From Baffinella frigidus (lineage: Eukaryota; Cryptophyceae; Cryptomonadales; Baffinellaceae): a stretch of 13,614 nucleotides of DNA. Both the position numbers and the translations under genes were made by a program. The first letter of the stretch is position 1; the number at the start of each line of letters is the position of its first letter. The notes beneath the pieces were generated by a model. The model did not search any database. It worked only from the letters and a program-made list of their open reading frames with translations, and had not been told where the DNA came from. Below are positions 12,896 to 13,614 of this stretch, piece after piece. The DNA lies in NCBI GenBank assembly GCA_026770585.1, contig MU646778.1, forward strand, positions 270,039-283,652. Direction: 5' to 3'.

Positions 12896-12899
12896 GGCA

Positions 12900-13614
12900 A
12901 GAGAAGTGGGGGGATTTTTTGGTCAACTCTCGTGCGGCCCCGTTTCGGCCTCCTGAAAATCACGTCGCTTCGCCAAGGGGTGGCTTTTCGGCGGCCGGTC
13001 AAAAAGGGGTGGTGGCAGTTCGTATATAATTGTGTTCTACACGAAAGAGTACGGACCGAGGTATTCGTACATGATGATGGGAAAATCTGGCTTAAACACC
13101 CTTCAATGAATTCCCTCTGTCCGAGTTCAGGCCATTTTGATATTTTTCAGAGCTTTTAATATGTATAATCGTTTTAGCCGAAGTGTGACCAGGACGCCGT
13201 GATGGACACTACTGGTAGTCACATAGCTAGAATTGATTTTAAAAAGTTAATAAAACGTTTTTAGACACATTACAGGAGGAAAACCGCGTCGCTTCGCGAA
13301 GGGGCGAATGCAAAAATGCCTTCTCTGCAGATCCGTTCTACGAGCTCGTACGGGGCTCTACGAGGTATGGTAGCCAAATATGGACCTTTTTTTGGACGAG
13401 AAAAGGATTTGGAAGACGGAATATTTTACCCCAAGTCCTTCAGGTCGTTTTGAAGGCGAGCTCACGCTGAGCACTCTGATCTAAAAATCTCCGAAAATAA
13501 TTAACGGGTGTTTGAACTAAGGTCAATTGAAAACCGGCCCTTTTACAGCTGCCGAAACATTCTAATTCTAATATGGACCTTTCTTACCACACAATCCCCA
13601 TACAATTTGATCTT
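12900..13614. other. Upstream region of gene 2, no coding sequence seen
   Basis: AT-richer than the rest. It holds two copies of a CGTCGCTTCGCSAAGGGG motif (12962 and 13287), with the second followed by AAAAATGCCTTCTCTGCAG and TTCTACGAG. A similar AAAAATGATTTCTCTGCAG with TTTCTACGG occurs in gene 2's last intron near 10450, and a weaker one near 12190. ATATGGACCTTT occurs twice (13378 and 13571). So this is a dispersed low-copy repeat rather than a gene. Open frames here are short and have no splice context. Confidence 0.5.

Noticed and set aside
12682-13002. 106-codon minus-strand ORF upstream of gene 2
   Set aside because: It overlaps the TATA box and the direct repeats, has no splice link in phase with exon 1, and its composition is not convincing.

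Overview
The window looks like nuclear DNA of an intron-rich, repeat-rich microbial eukaryote, probably an alga. There are no long bacterial-type ORFs or Shine-Dalgarno sites. Coding potential lies in short GC-rich blocks bounded by AG| and |GT sites with matching phases. Plant/alga-type telomeric heptamers (CCCTAAA) and many small palindromic elements fill the gaps. A cryptophyte-like alga is my tentative guess; nothing in the sequence proves it. No tRNA, rRNA, CRISPR array, integrase or transposase was seen.

Gene 1 (+ strand, about 92 to about 9950, 5' end outside the window) is a chain of short exons whose phases agree: 92-346, 1016-1081, 1753-1897, possibly 2755-2775, 3250-3348 (with tandem copies at 3473 and 3684), 4171-4245, 5788-5890, 6553-6637, 9474-9515, 9680-9729 and 9856-about 9953. 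The first two exons join into a DUF5710-like module (CPFAAKEECKALGA / RWDGGLKQWVVPRGVDL). The rest is an unrecognised acidic, partly helical protein. Its introns hold nearly every repeat in the window.

Gene 2 (- strand, 12609 down to 10094) has a TATAAAAG box at 12888-12895, a first coding exon (12609-12534), a long acidic/helical exon (11751-about 11126), two small exons (10850-10779 and a 15-nt candidate 10703-10689) and a lysine-rich last exon ending in TGA at 10094. It converges with gene 1. I do not recognise the family.

Repeats: (1) an introner-like element of about 130 bp in six copies, two of them flanked by direct repeats that duplicate the 3' splice site; (2) a foldback element of about 100-125 bp that sits as GT...AG spacers between tandem copies of one gene 1 exon; (3) a TA-flanked MITE with TIR CAGGGGTACCTCGCTCATAAG, both as solitary palindromes of about 120 bp and inside a higher-order array at 7198-8560; (4) a MITE of about 190 bp with TIR CCACnCGAGAATGCTAG; (5) a TATCCCTTAAGTGGC foldback family; (6) interstitial telomere-like heptamer arrays CCCTAAA, CCCTACA and CCCTCCA inside introns; (7) GA/CT microsatellites in gene 2 introns. 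About 6855-9470 and 12900-13614 carry no supportable coding sequence, and most other gaps are intron.

All gene models are read by eye from splice signals, phase and codon composition. Exon boundaries are hypotheses until RNA data are seen.
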